This document shows, piece after piece, positions 8,824-17,292 of a DNA stretch of 17,292 nt (the first letter of the stretch is position 1; each line of letters begins with the position of its first letter). This stretch comes from Larix sibirica (taxonomy: Eukaryota > Streptophyta > Pinopsida > Pinales > Pinaceae), in NCBI GenBank assembly GCA_004151065.3, contig NWUY0300007119.1, forward strand, positions 80,183-97,474, in the 5' to 3' direction. The notes below the pieces were generated by a model that saw nothing but the letters and a program-made list of their open reading frames with translations, was not told the origin of the DNA and ran no database searches. The position numbers and the translations under genes were made by a program.

Positions 8824-10339
8824 AGGTAAACTCTCAAAAATATTAATCATAGATACTGCAATTATAGGGTATTGTATTAAGTTGTGCTCCGTAGAAAATA
8901 ACGAAGGCCACCTTGAGGTCATGAGAATCAAGATCCACTCACACAATGGTCCTTTGGATTGGCATAGGTTTTAGGTTTATCCCAAGGATTGAGTAATAAG
9001 GCTTAACAACATCCCCCATAAGGTTAAGCGCCACACAAAGGACCGGGTTGATAAAATAAGCGACTTATCATACTAAACCTATTAAGATGAGTTATTACTC
9101 TCTAACTTTTCATTGGCATGGATTTGTGCAAATGGTAGTAAGTGCCCATCCATGTTCTTAAGAGGATGTGGGTTTTTCTCTCATTTTTTTGTTTTATTTT
9201 GATACATCATGCGAGTAGCTCCAAATATTGCTTATGAAAAATCTTTAAAAATACTCAATAATAATTAAAACTAATTATTACAAATTAATATTATTTAGGA
9301 ACTAACACTCCATAAAATTACAAGAAATAACGAACACCATTTAAAAGAATTAAACTGAATTTCAGGAAGGGATTTATTTCTGTAATGGAGGTCTTGTCAA
9401 TGATTTCTATTAGGAATGTTGCATGGAATTTCTACAAGCATATTGTGCTATGTAAAATCATGGGATAGCTTTGGTTTAAGTTTCATATTTGATTATTGTT
9501 TAATTTAATTATTCTAATTAACGTGATTGATATTTCTTGATTTTTTTTATCATATTATTCATTTAGAAAGCAATTTCTTTGCTAAAATACCAAATTGTGA
9601 ACATTTTTGCATCCTTTGTTGAAATTCCTATGCTAAGGAGTGTGATGTGTACATGATTTCAAATTTCAACCATATATTTTTTCTTCTTCAAATCAAACTC
9701 CTCCTTTTACTAATTCCACTTTTATCTAATTGATTTTTATTATAATAACATTCATAATTATTTACTAACAATATTAAAATAATTGATTTATATTATAATA
9801 GGATTCACAATTATTTACTAGCCATATTAAAAAGATTGGAAGAAGTTTCATGTTGTTGATTTATACCATATACTCTATCTTCAAGCAATTGTTAAAAAAC
9901 ATTTGGGGAAATACAATCAGCTATATTATAGGTTTATAGCGCAAGAAGCTATGGGATAATTAGATGCACGTTCTCTTTTTTTACTCTTCTCTATTCTTCT
10001 TTTTTCACCCAAGGCTTGGATATAATCTTCATTAAGTTAATGATATCTTTCAAAAGTAATTTGCATTTAATTTTAATTGTATTTTTCAAATTATCTTTGC
10101 TCATTTTTGGTTTGTACATTCTATGCATCTATTTATAGGAAGTTCAACTACTAAGTGCAAACCATTGTTATTTTTATTTTCTCCACGTAACTTCCAATTA
10201 CATTCACATAATTTTATTTTATTTCTACACCTTAGCATTTTTAGAAAACGGTAAGGGATAAGGCGCTAATTAACTTATGGCGTGAAAATGAGAAAGGCTG
10301 CCCTAAGTTGATAAGATAAAAAAAACATTTTTTTCTACA
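8824..10339. other. AT-rich spacer between Gypsy remnant and LINE
   Basis: No open frame with protein character is visible. The first 250 bases may belong to a longer LTR (see the alternative opening near 9012). The rest is very AT-rich with many ATTATAATAA words and a 53-bp tandem duplication at 9729-9834. I see no SINE boxes, paired LTR or coding remnant. Confidence 0.5.
9729..9834. repeat. 53-bp tandem duplication
   Basis: ATTGATTT(T/A)TATTATAATA starts at 9729 and again at 9782. Both units continue through CA.AATTATTTACTA and CATATTAAAA or AATATTAAAA with a handful of differences. It is not associated with an N, so it is likely genuine. AT-rich slippage or unequal pairing is a sufficient explanation. 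Confidence 0.75.
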
Positions 10340-10651
10340 CAAAAAAATATGTAAGCTTATTATTATGAGAAATAATAGTAAGATTACATCGTAGTTACAA
10401 GATATTGCTGGCTTCAAACACAAACATTAATAACCCTAGCTGCATAGAGGATTACAAAAATAACCGCCCTTTCTGGGGGAGCATGATGAATATCAGAAAA
10501 ATTGCTTTTGGTTTTTCCTTGATAGTTTGCTGACTGTCGACTATCCTGACTGAGCTTATGCACAAAAGACCGAAAGACTAAATACCTTGAGATCGATCCT
10601 GCTTTACTTGTATGCGAAACTGCAGGAAACCTAAAAGAAACCACACAGTCG
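10340..10651 (-). other. LINE 3' untranslated region
   Basis: After the ORF2 stop at 10652 the minus strand has no further coding signal. Its last part contains TTGTAACTACGATGTAATC and CTCATAATAATAAGC, an AT-rich end like those of plant LINEs, followed by a short A-run in TGTAGAAAAAAATG. The exact end and tail are not certain. The plus-strand frames crossing here are antisense shadows. Confidence 0.5.
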
Positions 10652-11683
10652 CTAAAACGTAAGCAGTCTTCCATGGCCGACAGTGACTTCCTCCAGAAAT
10701 TCATTGTAGTGAAGAAAACCGTCAAAGGATCCAATGGCCAGCTTCGAAAGGAGATCGGCGTCCTTATTTGCTTCTCGGAAGATGTGATGGCAGCTTATCG
10801 AATTGAAGGCTTGTTGGATGGTTCTTATCTCCTCCATCCAGGGCTCAAGGAAGATGTTATTGATCGCGTGTTCCCCAATGAACCAGTTAACCATGACCTG
10901 CGAGTTTCCAAAAATACTGATGTTGGTGATTCCTTTCCTCCTGGCAAACCATAAAAGGCATCTGAACGCCAACAATTCCGCCTTTAAACCATCGCCTCCT
11001 CCTAAGCCGATCTGAATCCTGTAACGGTGGGTGTTTTTAACAATCATGATGCCTGCGCCACACATACCTTGCTGTGAGGCCCCGTCGAAGAACCCATAAG
11101 TGGTGTCTCCCCTCAACTCAGGAAGAGTCACCCGGTGGATCTTTGCCCTGCTCAGCTTCTCAGGAAAACCCTTCCATTGATAGAGAATGCGAAACACTGT
11201 GGTTTGAACATCCGGAAGGTTGTTTTCAAAAACCCCCAAGTTCCTCGCATTCCAAATGCCAGCGACCAAGACGAAGGGGAGCGAACTATTGTTACCTTGA
11301 CATTTTAGCCAATGTTGCATACATTCTTCTAGCTCGGACCCTTTCCATTCATCGGGTATGAGAAGTATTTCCCGAAGAACCTGCCAAACTTCATGCACAT
11401 ATCTGCAATGGATGAAGATATGGTTGATGTCCTCGTCTGCCTTATGACACATAACACATCTACCCGGTCCCGAGAAGCCCCACTTTTGTATATTGTGCCA
11501 GGTGAGAATTTTGTTACGAAAACACAGCCAAAGGAAGAGTATGAGTTTGAGAGGTATGTTCCAGCCCCATAACCTGTTGTGCCACCATCTCGTCTTAGGA
11601 GGATCAGGAACGTTCGTAACCAAATGTTGATATAAATTGGCCAAAGTTAGGACTCCCTTCGATCTAGGACCATCCCAGGTCAA
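10652..11683 (-). pseudogene. ORF2 C-terminus: zf-RVT and RNase H domains
   Basis: This 343-codon stop-free tail holds two plant LINE modules. Residues 10-100 are zf-RVT: the WGWNIPLKLILFLW block, then C76-x2-C79 and H88-x4-C93. Residues 195-320 are a plant-type RNase H (RVT_3 family), with D200 (FFDGAS), E236 (KAELLAF) and D310 (REANKDADLLS). The third acidic position is N260 in IFGNSQ, where the family has aspartate (codon 10904-10906, AAC). The domain would remove RNA from the RNA:DNA hybrid, but the D-to-N change should abolish or greatly reduce activity. A TGA at 11744 lies just upstream in the same frame, so this is not a separate gene despite its internal ATG. Confidence 0.9.
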
Positions 11684-12464
11684 TTCGTCGGCCTTTTCTC
11701 TAAGCTTGATCCCTGCTGCCGCCAGCTTGGAGATGTAGTTACTTCACTCAGCATGCCATTGTGGCGAGAGATTTAGTTCCTCTGTTGTGAGCCAGCACTG
11801 ACTATGAACATCACTGCATTCAAGAAAAAACTGAGAGAGAACCGTCTTTTGATTACCATGAAGATCCTCGATAAGACCAGGGGGCAGCCAATACCCACCG
11901 ACATCCCCGATGAAGGGATCCACCCCAATAATCATTTCCGAGCCCTTCCCGATCTTCCATTTTATCCAAGGCCCAATGTGACAAAAAGAAGTGCAGAGAC
12001 TATTCCATATAACATAGGCCTGAGAGTTCCCATTCTGGTGATTCCGCAACCACTAGGTCGTGTTGTAAGTTTTGAGGTATTTAACCGGAATAACCTTGCT
12101 CCAGAGGCCTTCATCTGTCAGGGCCCTCCAGAGGCTTTTCCCCAACATTGCCAAATTGAACAGTCCTAGGTTCTTGAGGCCCCATCCTCCGCGAGACTTG
12201 GGCCAGCAAATGCTTTTCCAAGAGCTCAGGTGCCACTCTCTCAGCTCTCGCTTCCCATTCCCAGCCCAAATAAAGTGTATAAGTCTGCTCCTCATTCCAT
12301 TGAGGATCAAAACCGGTATCCTTCTTAACCCAAACCAATATAAGGGAATACTTTGAAGCACATATTGTGCCAAGGTCAATCTGCCCCGTATCGATAACCA
12401 CCTAGTGGTCCAACAATGAATTCTATATTCTATCTTCTATATCATCCATCCCCAGTCTGCCTTC

Positions 12465-13399
12465 CCGTAGTAGTTTGGCTTGAGATGGTATCCTAAATAC
12501 TTGATGCCGGAGTCGATATGAAAAAAGTCATAAGGGAACATCTCCTTCATGCAATTGATGTCATCCTCCTCTACCCCATTGTAAAGAAAAGTGGACTTTC
12601 GGATGCTGATGTTCATACAGGATGCCAGATAGAAAGCATAAAAAATGTCCGTAAACATTAACCACTCTCCTGCCGAAGCTTCACCAAAGATCAAAACGTC
12701 GTCTACGAATAACAAATGAGTTATGGATAGGGCTCGAGAGATGCTTACCCCTTTAATACGGTGATATTCCTTCGCTTTCAGAATGAGCCTGCTGAGCCCA
12801 TCGATTGCCAGGATGAAAAAAAGAGGAGATAAGGGGCATCCCTGACAGATGCCCCTACTACAAGAAAACATGTCCATGGGCTCTCCGTTGATGAGAACTC
12901 CAAAAGTAGTTGTAGTGATGCAAGCCATAATCCATTGGACCAGATTGAGAGGTATGCCGATCTGGATGAGGATCAGATGGATGAAAGTCCAGTCCAACCT
13001 ATCATACACTTTCACCAAGTCCATCTTGAGGATGAAAGCTCTAATATTTTTGGTCTTTACAGAATGCATGGCTTCCTGCGCAACTCCCACAGTGTCAAGA
13101 ATCTTCTTGTTATGCAGAAAACCAAACTGTTCTAGCAAAATAAACTTGGCCATAAAGGGTTTAATTCGACTACCAATAATGTTTTACACCAGTTTATAGA
13201 GAGTGTTGCAAAGGGAGATCAAACGATAATCTGAGAACCCACCCGGCTTGTCCATCTTAGGGATCAGAGCAATGTATGTTGCATTAATCCTTCTGGGAAT
13301 AGTTTTTTTTGACCGGGTTTCCTCCACCGCTTGTAAGAGATCCACTCCCAACATATCGATGAAATGAAGAAAAAACTCCACCATCCAGCCGTCTGGACC
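12465..13399 (-). pseudogene. ORF2 reverse transcriptase domain
   Basis: The domain runs from IPGPDGW (13399) through the fingers block YRLISLCN to palm motif A KMDLVKVYDRLDW (aspartate codon 13019-13021). It continues with RGICQGCPLSPLFF and the catalytic FVDD (12698-12709) to IKYLGYHL. FVDD takes the place of the more usual FADD/YADD, with both catalytic aspartates present. A TAA at 13184-13186 cuts it between YKLV and NIIGSRIKPF, inside the fingers, so the palm could not be made from the ORF2 start. Length and motif order agree with L1-type enzymes. Confidence 0.92.
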
Positions 13400-14089
13400 A
13401 GGGATTTTATCTCTAGTCAGTGTCCCTAAGGATGCCTTTAATTCTTCCATTAACACAGGCCCGTCAATCCCCAAGCCTTCTTCCCTGCTAAGGAAACGAG
13501 GAAAGAGCTTAATGATCTTTAGCTGCTCTCCAAGGTTTTTCACCGATGGCTGACTATACGCTTCCCGGAAGTAATGTTCAGCAGACCGTTGTATGAATTC
13601 CTGATCCAATCTGAAGGACCCATCCTCTCCTTTAACTTCCCAAATCGAATTTCGAATACGACATTGATTAGCAAATTTGTGGAAGAAGCTGGTGTTGTTG
13701 TCCCCCTTGGCCAGCCATAAGGCCCTACTTTTTAGCCGCCAAGTACTTTCTTTCTGGCCCAAGATACATTTCTTCCTCCAAAACAAATCCTGCAAAACAC
13801 CTCGGTGAGTCTCGTCGAAAAAAAACCCCTCTGATTCTATACTAGAAATCTTGTCCTCGATTTACTTAAGATCCTTTTCATCGGCCTTCTTCTTGACTTG
13901 CTCCCATCGTTTGGTCTCTGAATGAAGTACATCCAATTTATTGTTAAGGTTGAAGAGCTGGGAGATGCCACCATCGATCTGCAGAGTTTGCCACTTCCTA
14001 GAGATCAGGTCACAAAAATCCGGATCCTCCAGCCAAGTGCTATTGAACTTAAAAGGATATAAAGGCCTCCTGATCAAGTTTTGGAATTC

Positions 14090-14776
14090 AAAACAAATGG
14101 CTTTGTGGTCGGAAATGCCAGTGGCCACACCCCAAGAGCGATAGCGGTCAAAATCAGAGATTAAAGCATTTTTGCAGAGAAAACGGTCCAGTCTCTTCGC
14201 TATCCCATGAGAACCAGACCGCCCGTTGTTTCATGTTAGAACCATCTGAAGTGGAACCACATCCATCATATCCGCTGCTACAATCTGGTCTTTTAAAAAA
14301 CTGGCCAAAGGATCCTCCTTCCGCCCGGACCCCCATACCTCGAAAGTTGAGAGGGTGAAATTCAAGTCCCCACATATAATTGTGTTTCAGTTCTCCATCA
14401 CCCTGTTCGAGAACACCATATCCCAAAAGCATTCGCGGTTCTGATAAGGCCCATAGAGATTGACGATACAGAACTCATGGTCGAATCCTTTAACCTTACC
14501 AAGTAAGACAATACCTGCACAAACCGTGAAAGGCTTCAGGTCAGGCGAGATAGGGTCCCAGGCCGCTAGAAGCCCTCCTGAAAAATCGCAGGCATCTATA
14601 GCATAGCATTTCCATCCAGGGCGAATGCCCAAGAAAAGAGAGATTGCTTCCTCCTCGAAGTGCATAGTTTCATGGAGGAAGAAGACTGAAGTTTTTTTGG
14701 TTTCCAAAAAATGGCGGATAGTATCCTTTTTGTGTGAGTTTCCCATCCCACGAGCATTAAAGGACGACATAATCAT
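14090..14776 (-). pseudogene. ORF2 endonuclease domain (exonuclease-endonuclease-phosphatase fold)
   Basis: This domain would nick the target strand to start reverse transcription. All expected active-site residues can be read: N7 (FNARG), E36 (FLHET), Y108 (NLYGPY), D137 and N139 (CGDLN), D197 (KRLDRF) and D223-H224 (ISDHKA). Two stops interrupt it. One is a TGA just before the GDLN block (14387-14389). The other is a TGA (14231-14233) where related proteins have the conserved tryptophan of T-W-x-N. The catalytic set is therefore intact although the chain is broken. Confidence 0.88.
14773..14776 (-). promoter_or_regulatory. ATGA stop/start overlap joining ORF1 and ORF2
   Basis: On the minus strand AGATGATT holds the ORF1 stop TGA (14775-14773) and the ORF2 start ATG (14776-14774), overlapping by two bases within the four-base ATGA. 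The ORF1 tail ends TLVNR and ORF2 starts MIMSSFN. Such overlaps in other retroelements are used for termination followed by re-initiation. A second in-frame ATG lies two codons on (MIM). Use in this family is inferred. Confidence 0.75.
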
Positions 14777-15540
14777 CTATTCACTAATGTGGGGGCCTTT
14801 CCTGCTCTAAGTGGCCCAAAAGAAGAATTAGAAATCGTGTTCCTAGTGGCCTCCTCCACCTTTGTCAATTTCAGATTGACCCAACCCGAGTCATGTCCAC
14901 CATTGCGGCACTCTTCCTTGATTTTTTTACGTTGTTGTTTCCTCTTGACTGTTACATTGTCGTGTTTAATGGACCCCAAAGAGCTATTCAGACTTGTTAC
15001 CCTCGGAGGACTGTGTCCCTCAAAGATTGCAAGATGGATCATTTCCAGGTCTGGAGTTATGTGACCCACAGAGTCTAGGGATTCGAGTTCAACAGCACCT
15101 CTATCCCCCACATCACCTTTCGACTGCTCTGTAACCCCTCCCCCTGCTTTAGAACAATAAGTTCCTCGCTCTGGCATTGGGCTTGAAGGAAGCTCGCTAT
15201 CTATGTCCACCCTTCCCACATAATGGTTAAGTAAAGCAGATGCCCCGCCGGACATCTCCCCTATGGCCAAAAGGTCCTCTGCTTGGGGAGTGAAAAGGGC
15301 ACGAGGTTCTAGAGGAAGAATGGAGCCCTCATGCTCACTCATCTTCAAAATCTGAGCAAGGGTCGAAACGATATCCTCCAATGACAAAGAGTTGAGCAAC
15401 ATGGGAAGAAATGTTTTGAACTTACCCAGACATTCCTTCGCTGAACGATCATCATAAGGGATGGGCAGGTTAAAAGATTGTTCCGGGTCCGCCGAATTCC
15501 TCCTCTCTGCAGAGCCCCTAGGATTGCCATGACTGCCTTT

Positions 15541-15582
15541 ACAATCCTTGTTGAGATGCCCAGGCTTCTAACATGAATAACA
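15541..15582 (-). pseudogene. ORF1 CCHC zinc knuckle interrupted by a stop
   Basis: The minus strand reads C-Y-S-C-stop-K-P-G-H-L-N-K-D-C, which is C-x2-C-x4-H-x4-C with all four zinc ligands present. The TAG at 15568-15570 occupies the residue after the second cysteine and is one C-to-T step from CAG (glutamine). The preceding DYWGVPFRC matches the usual lead-in to the knuckle in plant LINE ORF1 proteins. Confidence 0.88.
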
Positions 15583-16817
15583 CCTGAAGGGAACACCCCA
15601 GTAATCCAGCTTTTGAGTGAAAGAGCCATGTGCCCACTCACTTCCACCTCGGCCGGATATCCAGAAGAGATGTCCACCTCCATGAGGACATGAGAGCAGA
15701 TTCTTTTCGAAGGCAAGAGGGTGCTCTCCTCAATGAGAATGAATCAACCGAAAGAGTTAGCAATGTTAAGGAAATCTTGAAAACTCCAACAAACCAAAGG
15801 GAAGTCTGGGAAAAGCACCTAGAGGTGCCTTTTGAGGAGTTTTTCTTTACTGGGTTTGAAGGCCGAATGCCATCGAAGGAGCACCAGCGACCCAGTCCCC
15901 AGCACCCAAAATTTCTCCAGGATGAGCTGCAACGAGTCCTCCGACAAAAATGGAAGTATATCCACCCTTTTTCAAGCATTATTACTCGAGGCACATAATG
16001 GATCACTAGCTTCCAAGCACAGGTGATCCAGTCGGCTATTTCCTCCCTGTTCAATCGTAAGTGTTCCATCTTGCCTATCAAAGCCCCGGATGACAGATTT
16101 GAGACCATGTCCATGGTCACAGCCCATCCCAAAGTACAATGAAAGCAAGACTTCGACGCTTGTTCAGCCTTAGGGCCTCCTTTTGACTTCCTTCTGTGGT
16201 GAGGCTTCAAGACCTAATCCATAGTCTTAAGAGAAGGAGTCGACAAATGTCCGGAAGTGCTTGGGTTTTTAGACCCACCTGGCTCCGGGAGGATCATAGA
16301 AGAGTCCGCATACTTCTTAGGGTTCCCCATTTTAAGAGCATTTGGCAACAAAAAGGACACAGAAGCCAACGGATTCACTCTGACTGATACCAGGGAAGCC
16401 GAAAGCATTCGACCTACATAACCCATCAACTTGCAGTGTGATACGCCTGGGAGGAGCAGTAAATCCAGGTCAACCTCCAACAATGAGAGAGACCCCCGAG
16501 GAGGGTGGGCTCCTATTATTCCCATCAGAGAGCAAGGGCCCCAGACCCTGAAAAAGCCAAAAAAAGGGGATTCGGAAAGAGTTTCGACACCCAATCAGAT
16601 TTCAGCCCTGAGAATGTAGAATAGACAGAGGACAACGAGATTGGTTGTGGGGTTTGACTATTCCCACTTGTTTTACTTGGTTGGTACTGACCCCCTTGTC
16701 GGGGGCTGAATCCAAACCCACAACCAATGCCCTGAGTATTAATCAGATTACTGAGCCCTGGGTTTAAGAGATTGTTGTCGAAGCCATGGCTCCAAATGAA
16801 ACCCTACCTTCCGCCAT

Positions 16818-17292
16818 TACTGTGATTCCCGCTCCAAATCTAGAGTTTATGTATCCATCAAATGTTAGGATTTATAGAGAAATTTAAGCATAGTTTTGAT
16901 ACTATACGTTTGAGTATAATTTATGGAGAAGTTGTTAATGAATGGTTATTTTGTTGTGGGTACTATAGCTTCTGAGGTTCGACGAGCATTGGATGTGCAA
17001 GCCGATTGAATTCAATATGGGCATGGACGTTGGAGCTTTGGGCCTTAACGTGATTATGTAAACATTTGACGTAGAGCATTAACTAACAGAAGCCTATGAA
17101 ATATCTCCTCTCCTCAATCTTATCGAGAAATGGGAACACCGAATGTTGTTAACGAAGTAACAATGGTCCTGCCATTTCAGAGTCGCCATTTTAACAATCT
17201 ATCACACTTTGACTTATCAATGAACCATAGCCATGCCACAATTTATTGTGCCGAGAGGCGCTCTACAGCCCAGTATGAGGGATATCTTGTAA
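16818..17292. other. LINE 5' flank / possible 5' untranslated region
   Basis: No recognised gene. The first bases upstream of the putative ORF1 start may be LINE 5' untranslated DNA, but I cannot place its limit. A plus-strand frame stays open from about 17100 to the window end (including MGTPNVVNEVTM and ATIYCAERRS) but is short, cut by the window edge and without a recognised domain. Confidence 0.4.

Larger units (their letters stand above)
10652..14776 (-). pseudogene. LINE ORF2: endonuclease-reverse transcriptase-RNase H polyprotein, seven premature stops
   Basis: The whole 4,125-nt stretch (1,375 codons with the final stop) stays in one frame from MIMSSFNARG to GHGRLLTF, interrupted only by stops at 14387, 14231, 13862, 13184, 12437, 12053 and 11744 (lowest coordinate of each). 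Homology continues across every stop without a shift. The intact parent would nick target DNA, copy its own RNA by target-primed reverse transcription and carry an RNase H. Domains in order: endonuclease (residues 1 to about 230), linker with WLAKGDNNTSFFH, reverse transcriptase (about 460-770), the post-RT motif LSIRGRLTLAQ, zf-RVT, and RNase H. The start is chosen because the endonuclease begins there and the ATG overlaps the ORF1 stop. It is not translatable as a whole. Confidence 0.93.
10340..16817 (-). mobile_element. L1-clade non-LTR retrotransposon (plant LINE), nearly full length, inactive
   Basis: The minus strand carries ORF1 (about 16817-14773) and ORF2 (14776-10652) in the order and overlap typical of plant L1 elements, then about 310 bases of 3' untranslated DNA. 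Supporting marks are the DUF4283-like region and CCHC knuckle in ORF1, and the apurinic endonuclease, reverse transcriptase with FVDD, zf-RVT and RNase H in ORF2. The outer limits are approximate. A short A-run near 10329-10335 (minus reading) could be the tail remnant, and I found no convincing target-site duplication. Many stops plus ORF1 frameshifts show an old, immobile copy, but the 5' end has not been lost as in most LINE copies. Confidence 0.9.
14773..16817 (-). pseudogene. LINE ORF1: RNA-binding gag-like protein, frameshifted
   Basis: ORF1 of plant LINEs encodes an RNA-binding protein that forms the ribonucleoprotein. The readable parts lie in three frames. The middle N-terminal part has ALIGKMEHLRLNREEIADWI (about 16090), typical of DUF4283. 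After a probable one-base loss in the T-run at 15946-15950, the next frame holds WVLGTGSLVLLRW, VLFPDFPLVCW and ICSHVLMEVDI. After a second one-base loss near 15628, the last frame holds FTQKLDYWGVPFRCYSC and runs to the stop at 14773-14775. In-frame stops lie at 16214, 15819, 15744 and 15568. The start at 16815-16817 (MAEGRVSFG) is a guess, because the first 400 bases are too degenerate to follow in one frame. Confidence is high for the family, low for the start. Confidence 0.82.

Noticed and set aside
10652-11683. A stand-alone RNase H-like host gene
   Set aside because: It is the in-frame tail of ORF2 after a single stop at 11744, and the upstream sequence continues the LINE protein directly.
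10673-13199. Plus-strand open frames of 60-121 residues (for example 11804-12169, 12849-13199)
   Set aside because: They are antisense to ORF2, whose frame is fixed by endonuclease, RT, zf-RVT and RNase H motifs; none of them shows a domain.
14154-14432. Minus-strand 92-codon open frame inside the endonuclease region
   Set aside because: It is out of frame with ORF2. The true frame, read through two stops, gives CGDLN, KRLDRF and ISDHKA.
10300-17000. Target-site duplication flanking the LINE
   Set aside because: I compared the sequence next to the A-run near 10330 with the 5' flank and found no matching direct repeat; both ends are uncertain.
17100-17292. Partial plus-strand coding exon at the window end
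   Set aside because: About 64 open codons cut off by the window edge, without recognisable similarity or clear splice context; too little to call.
1-17292. CRISPR array, bacterial defence operon or phage genes
   Set aside because: The repeats lack unique spacers of constant length, and the codon and motif content is plant transposon-like; nothing bacterial was seen.

Overview
The window looks like non-genic plant nuclear DNA. It is AT-rich and holds no intact gene, only decayed transposable elements. A land plant is indicated by the L1-clade LINE whose ORF2 ends in a plant-type RNase H domain and by Ty3/Gypsy gag debris. A large repeat-rich genome such as a conifer is my guess and cannot be proved here. 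I found no CRISPR array, rRNA, true tRNA, bacterial operon or intact host protein-coding gene.

Layout. (1) 1-2850: AT-rich DNA with no recognisable gene, two weak SINE-like tRNA-related fragments on the minus strand (about 829-950 and 2625-2720), and two places where a single N separates two near-identical copies of about 260 and 203 bp. (2) 2852-6485: a degenerate tandem duplication of a unit of about 1.6-2 kb. Each copy carries a minisatellite (60-bp full units mixed with 34-bp short units), then a purine run and a junction that looks like the polypurine tract and start of an LTR. A third N-split duplication lies in the first array. (3) 6486-8823, minus strand: the 5' part of a decayed Ty3/Gypsy-like LTR retrotransposon, with a candidate LTR, an initiator-Met-type primer binding site, gag with several stops, and a damaged zinc knuckle. 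Protease, RT and integrase were not found. (4) 8824-10339: AT-rich DNA with a 53-bp tandem duplication. (5) About 10340-16817, minus strand: one nearly full-length non-LTR retrotransposon. ORF1 (DUF4283-like region plus CCHC knuckle) overlaps ORF2 (endonuclease, reverse transcriptase, zf-RVT, RNase H) by an ATGA stop/start. (6) 16818-17292: the LINE 5' flank, nothing recognised.

How the parts work together. In the ancestral LINE, ORF1 would have coated the RNA, and ORF2 would have nicked the target, primed reverse transcription and perhaps removed the RNA. This copy cannot do so: ORF2 has seven in-frame stops and a lost RNase H aspartate, and ORF1 has stops and frameshifts. ORF2 nevertheless stays in one frame for 1,375 codons, which allows confident domain assignment. 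No previously undescribed functional system is supported. The most useful observations are the N-flanking assembly duplications, the ATGA coupling, the substitution-dominated decay of ORF2, and the duplicated minisatellite/LTR-like block.
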